Of a stretch of DNA of 7,323 bases, positions 4,384 through 7,323 are shown piece after piece. Position numbers and translations under genes: made by a program. Numbering within the stretch: position 1 is the first letter of the stretch; each line of letters starts with the position of its first letter. Under the pieces are notes generated by a model. The model was given only the letters and a program-made list of their open reading frames with translations, did not search any database and was not told the origin of the DNA. Origin of the DNA: Opitutia bacterium (lineage in GTDB: Bacteria > Verrucomicrobiota > Verrucomicrobiia > Opitutales > UBA953); NCBI GenBank assembly GCA_947463395.1, contig CANHRV010000043.1, positions 1-7,323 on the forward strand, read 5' to 3'.

Positions 4384-6984
4384 ATGAGTTCACCATTCGG
4401 AAATCTTACCGATAAAACAACGGAGGCATTGCAACTTTCACATAGTGAAGCAATCCAGAGACACCATGGACAAATTGAACCAGCCCACATTCTTTATGCA
4501 CTGATGCATCAAGAGGGCGGGGTTGTCCCCTCACTCCTTCGCCGAGCAGGTAAAGATGAAAAAGTTTTGGCCTCGGCGGTTGTTCAATTTTTCTCACGTC
4601 AGCCTCGTTTAGCTCAAGTAACTGATTCGCCTGGGCTCTCGGCTGAATCTCACCAAGTTCTCTTAAAGGCTAAAGAGGAGGCTTCATTAATGAAGGACGA
4701 TTATGTATCAGCCGAGCACGTCCTTTTAGCCTTATCGGAAAGCCCTTCGCTGAAAGCGGCCTTTGTCAGTATCGATTTTGGGCGAGCACAAATCCTGGCG
4801 GCTTTAAAGTCCGTTCGTGGATCGCAACGCGTAACCACGGCAAATCCTGAATCGACCTACGAAGCTCTCTCGAAATATGGTTTGGATTTAACGGCTCGTG
4901 CTCGCACGGGTAAAATGGATCCTGTGATTGGTCGCGACGAAGAGATTCGTCGAGTCATTCGCATTTTATCCCGCCGAACAAAAAATAATCCAGTGCTTAT
5001 CGGTGAGCCTGGTGTTGGAAAAACGGCGGTGGTCGAAGGCTTGGCTCAGCGAATCGTTAATGGCGATGTTCCTGAGGGTCTTCGCGATAAAGTCATTTAC
5101 TCGCTCGACATGGGTGCCTTATTGGCGGGTGCTAAGTATCGGGGTGAGTTTGAGGAGCGACTAAAAGCGGTTTTAGCTGAAGTGAAATCGGCGGAAGGAA
5201 ACATTCTGCTCTTTATCGATGAAATGCATACATTAGTCGGTGCCGGTAAAGCTGATGGAGCGATGGATGCCTCCAATCTTTTGAAGCCGATGTTGGCTCG
5301 AGGAGAATTACACTGTATCGGAGCGACAACTTTAGATGAGTTCCGTCAGCACGTCGAAAAAGATGCGGCTTTAGAACGACGATTCCAACAGGTGTTGGTT
5401 GATCCGCCGAGTGTCACCGACACGATTTCCATTCTGCGTGGTTTGCGTGAACGTTTTGAAGTGCACCATGGTGTACGCATCGAAGATGCGGCTTTAGTTG
5501 AAGCGGCAATGCTTTCAGATCGCTACATCACCGCTCGTTTCTTGCCCGATAAGGCTATTGATTTAGTGGATGAGGCCTGTGCCCAGATTCGGACGGAAAT
5601 CGATAGCGTCCCTTCCGAGTTAGACGTTCTCAATCGTCGTGTATTGCAATTAGAAGTCGAAGAATCGGCTCTTAAAAACGAGAAAGATGAAGCATCGAAG
5701 GCTCGTTTAGAAATTTTGCGTAAAGAATTAGCCGAGGCACGTGAATCGCAACGTGTGGTTCGTACCCGTTGGGAAACGGATAAAGCCATGGTTACCAAGG
5801 TTCGCAATGCCCGTGAGCAACTGGATGCTGCACGTCGTGAAATGGAGGTCGCAGAAAGAAAAAATGATCTCAACGCCATGGCGGCTTTACGACACGGACG
5901 AATTCCGCAGTTGGAAAAAGATTTAGCTGCACTGGAAAAGACAACGCAATCAGCGACCAGCCTTTTCCGTGAAACAGTAACCCCTGAAGAAATTGCCGAA
6001 GTGGTCTCACGTTGGACAGGAGTTCCGGTGACTCGTCTACTTTCGAGTGAGCGAGAAAAACTCTTACAACTGACGCAGCATTTGGAGGCACGAGTGGTTG
6101 GTCAAAACGAAGCGGTGCAAGCTGTAGCCGAAGCGGTACAGCGTTCACGAGCGGGAGTGCAGGATCCTCGCCGTCCAGTAGGCTCTTTCATCTTCCTTGG
6201 ACCAACGGGAGTGGGTAAGACCGAACTCGCTAAGGCTTTAGCGTTAGAACTTTTTGATAATGAAAAATCGATGATTCGCATCGATATGTCAGAGTACATG
6301 GAGAAGCATGCCGTCTCGCGTTTAGTGGGAGCCCCTCCTGGCTACATCGGTCACGAGGAAGGTGGTCAATTAACCGAGGCTTTGCGACGTCACCCTTATA
6401 GCGTCGTCTTGCTCGACGAAGTGGAGAAGGCGCACCCCGATGTCTTTAATATCTTACTGCAGGTTCTTGACGATGGTCGTTTAACGGATTCTCAGGGTCG
6501 CACCGTGGATTGCCGTAATGCGATTTTCATTATGACTTCCAATATTGGCAGTCGTCACATCGCTCATGCGGCTGGTTTAGGTGAGATGAGTGAAAGTGTG
6601 CGTGAATCGGTGATGACCGATTTGCGTCAACATTTCCGTCCTGAATTCCTCAATCGTATCGATGAAGTGGTGCTCTTCCGTTCTTTGGGACTAGAAGAAG
6701 TCGAGGCGATTGCTGGTCTACTTATCCAAGCACTTAATACTCGTCTGGCGACTAAGCGGATTCGTCTTGAGTTGGATAAAAAAGTTTACGGCTGGTTAGC
6801 CGATCGAGGGCTCGACCCTGTTTATGGGGCTCGTCCGCTTCGTCGATTTATCCAGCGGGAGATTGAAACGCCTTTAGCAAAAGAAATCTTAGCAGGTAAA
6901 ATCTTGGATGGGTCGCTGGTTAAAGTGACCTTAAACAAGAACCAGGTAGCTTTTGAGGCTAAAGCAGGCGGGTTTTCGGGTTGA
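4384..6984 (+). CDS. clpB: ATP-dependent protein disaggregase ClpB
   Basis: An 866-residue Hsp100 chaperone (E. coli ClpB is 857) that forms hexamers and, with DnaK/DnaJ/GrpE, threads aggregated proteins through its pore in the cytoplasm. The Clp N-domain with two repeats covers about 1-148. The first AAA+ module has Walker A GEPGVGKT (Lys213), pore loop GAKYRGEFEERL, Walker B FIDEMHT (Glu280) and Arg-finger context ALERRFQ. The middle-domain coiled coil spans about 403-525, which separates ClpB from ClpA and is longer than in ClpC. The second module has Walker A GPTGVGKT (Lys612), pore loop GYIGHEEGG, Walker B LLDEVEKAH (Glu679) and sensor region TSNIGS. Key residues are offset by one from E. 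coli numbering. His504 replaces the usual Tyr in the middle-domain YGKIPELE motif. No ClpP-binding IGF/L loop is evident. It starts a rightward unit that continues into an oxidoreductase; no terminator follows. Heat regulation is expected for the family, but no known heat-shock operator is visible. Confidence 0.97.
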   Translation: MSSPFGNLTDKTTEALQLSHSEAIQRHHGQIEPAHILYALMHQEGGVVPSLLRRAGKDEKVLASAVVQFFSRQPRLAQVTDSPGLSAESHQVLLKAKEEASLMKDDYVSAEHVLLALSESPSLKAAFVSIDFGRAQILAALKSVRGSQRVTTANPESTYEALSKYGLDLTARARTGKMDPVIGRDEEIRRVIRILSRRTKNNPVLIGEPGVGKTAVVEGLAQRIVNGDVPEGLRDKVIYSLDMGALLAGAKYRGEFEERLKAVLAEVKSAEGNILLFIDEMHTLVGAGKADGAMDASNLLKPMLARGELHCIGATTLDEFRQHVEKDAALERRFQQVLVDPPSVTDTISILRGLRERFEVHHGVRIEDAALVEAAMLSDRYITARFLPDKAIDLVDEACAQIRTEIDSVPSELDVLNRRVLQLEVEESALKNEKDEASKARLEILRKELAEARESQRVVRTRWETDKAMVTKVRNAREQLDAARREMEVAERKNDLNAMAALRHGRIPQLEKDLAALEKTTQSATSLFRETVTPEEIAEVVSRWTGVPVTRLLSSEREKLLQLTQHLEARVVGQNEAVQAVAEAVQRSRAGVQDPRRPVGSFIFLGPTGVGKTELAKALALELFDNEKSMIRIDMSEYMEKHAVSRLVGAPPGYIGHEEGGQLTEALRRHPYSVVLLDEVEKAHPDVFNILLQVLDDGRLTDSQGRTVDCRNAIFIMTSNIGSRHIAHAAGLGEMSESVRESVMTDLRQHFRPEFLNRIDEVVLFRSLGLEEVEAIAGLLIQALNTRLATKRIRLELDKKVYGWLADRGLDPVYGARPLRRFIQREIETPLAKEILAGKILDGSLVKVTLNKNQVAFEAKAGGFSG

Positions 6985-7015
6985 AGCCAAGCACATCTCG
7001 GTGAATCTTCCCTTT

Positions 7016-7323
7016 ATGACAGCAACGCGCATACGTTGTGGGGTGGCGGGGACAGGTTCTCTTGGCCAACACCACGCCCGCATTTATTCTACCCTCGATG
7101 GTGCTGAATTAGCCGGCATCTATGAGCCCGATGATCAACGTGCGGCTGAAATTTGTGCCCGACATGCCTGTCGTCGATTTAAGACTTTAGATGAAATGGC
7201 TCAGGCCTGTGATGCGGTAAGTGTGGTTGTTCCCACAAATTTTCATGCGGCTATCGCGATTCCTTTGTTAGAGAAAGGGGTCCACCTTCTCGTGGAAAAA
7301 CCTCTCTGTGTTACTCTCGAAGA
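7016..7323 (+). CDS. Gfo/Idh/MocA family oxidoreductase, N-terminal part, cut by the right edge
   Basis: The visible 102 residues are a Rossmann NAD(P)-binding domain. The dinucleotide motif CGVAGTGSLGQHHARIY (about residues 8-24) is followed by an acidic residue at the end of the second strand (GIYEPDD), by DAVSVVVPTNFHAAIA, and by the family signature VEKPLCVTLE at the right edge, whose Lys is usually catalytic. Members oxidise or reduce sugars, inositols, sugar nucleotides or biliverdin; the substrate cannot be told from this half. The ATG at 7016-7018 is chosen because it places the glycine motif at the usual distance and GGTGA (7000-7004) can serve as ribosome binding site 11 bases upstream. 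An in-frame GTG at 7001 would add five residues. The gap to clpB is 31 (or 16) bases without a terminator, so co-transcription is likely. Confidence 0.9.
   Translation, partial: MTATRIRCGVAGTGSLGQHHARIYSTLDGAELAGIYEPDDQRAAEICARHACRRFKTLDEMAQACDAVSVVVPTNFHAAIAIPLLEKGVHLLVEKPLCVTLE

Noticed and set aside
5523..6299. Minus-strand open frames opposite clpB
   Set aside because: Low-complexity Ser/Arg/Ala-rich translations that mirror the clpB codons; no domain or start signal.
1..7323. Phage-defence, mobile-element or CRISPR system
   Set aside because: All genes belong to housekeeping or metabolic families; no transposase, integrase, repeat array or nuclease-type protein is seen.

Overview
The window looks like an ordinary, gene-dense stretch of a Gram-negative bacterial chromosome of moderate GC. 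The best guess for the source is Verrucomicrobiota, possibly the Opitutae. This is inferred from the gene mix: an OleC-type beta-lactone synthetase, a HEAT-plus-SirB1 protein directly upstream of aroE, an aroE/prepilin-peptidase pair, and weak Shine-Dalgarno sites throughout. It rests on remembered family patterns rather than a search, so confidence is moderate. There are no mobile elements, CRISPR arrays, tRNAs or rRNAs, and no stretch over 300 bases lacks a gene.

Layout. Positions 1-1211 (minus strand) hold the N-terminal 403 residues of an adenylate-forming enzyme that looks like OleC; the gene runs off the left edge. A strong hairpin at 1225-1248 separates it from a second minus-strand group read right to left: a SirB1-like protein with a HEAT-like N-terminus (3332-4195), shikimate dehydrogenase aroE (2461-3339), a prepilin peptidase (1587-2453) and a small predicted lipoprotein (1271-1534). 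The first three are tightly packed (8-base overlap, then a 7-base gap) and are probably one transcript. The lipoprotein follows after 52 bases and may have its own promoter. A 188-base divergent intergenic region (4196-4383), with a GC-rich imperfect palindrome, separates this group from plus-strand clpB (4384-6984). Sixteen or 31 bases after clpB begins a Gfo/Idh/MocA-type oxidoreductase that runs off the right edge.

How the genes work together. The set is mostly housekeeping: aromatic amino-acid precursor synthesis (AroE), maturation of type IV pilin or type II secretion pseudopilins (prepilin peptidase), and protein disaggregation (ClpB with DnaK). The non-core element is OleC, which implies long-chain olefin or beta-lactone chemistry with partners outside the window. 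No shared pathway links the minus-strand genes beyond co-transcription.

I do not see a new multi-gene system. Items worth a second look are the divergent-promoter palindrome, unusual cysteine and GxGD motifs in the prepilin peptidase, apparent loss of transglutaminase catalytic residues in the SirB1-like protein, a His at a usually Tyr position in the ClpB middle domain, and the unassigned small lipoprotein with a palindrome at its start.
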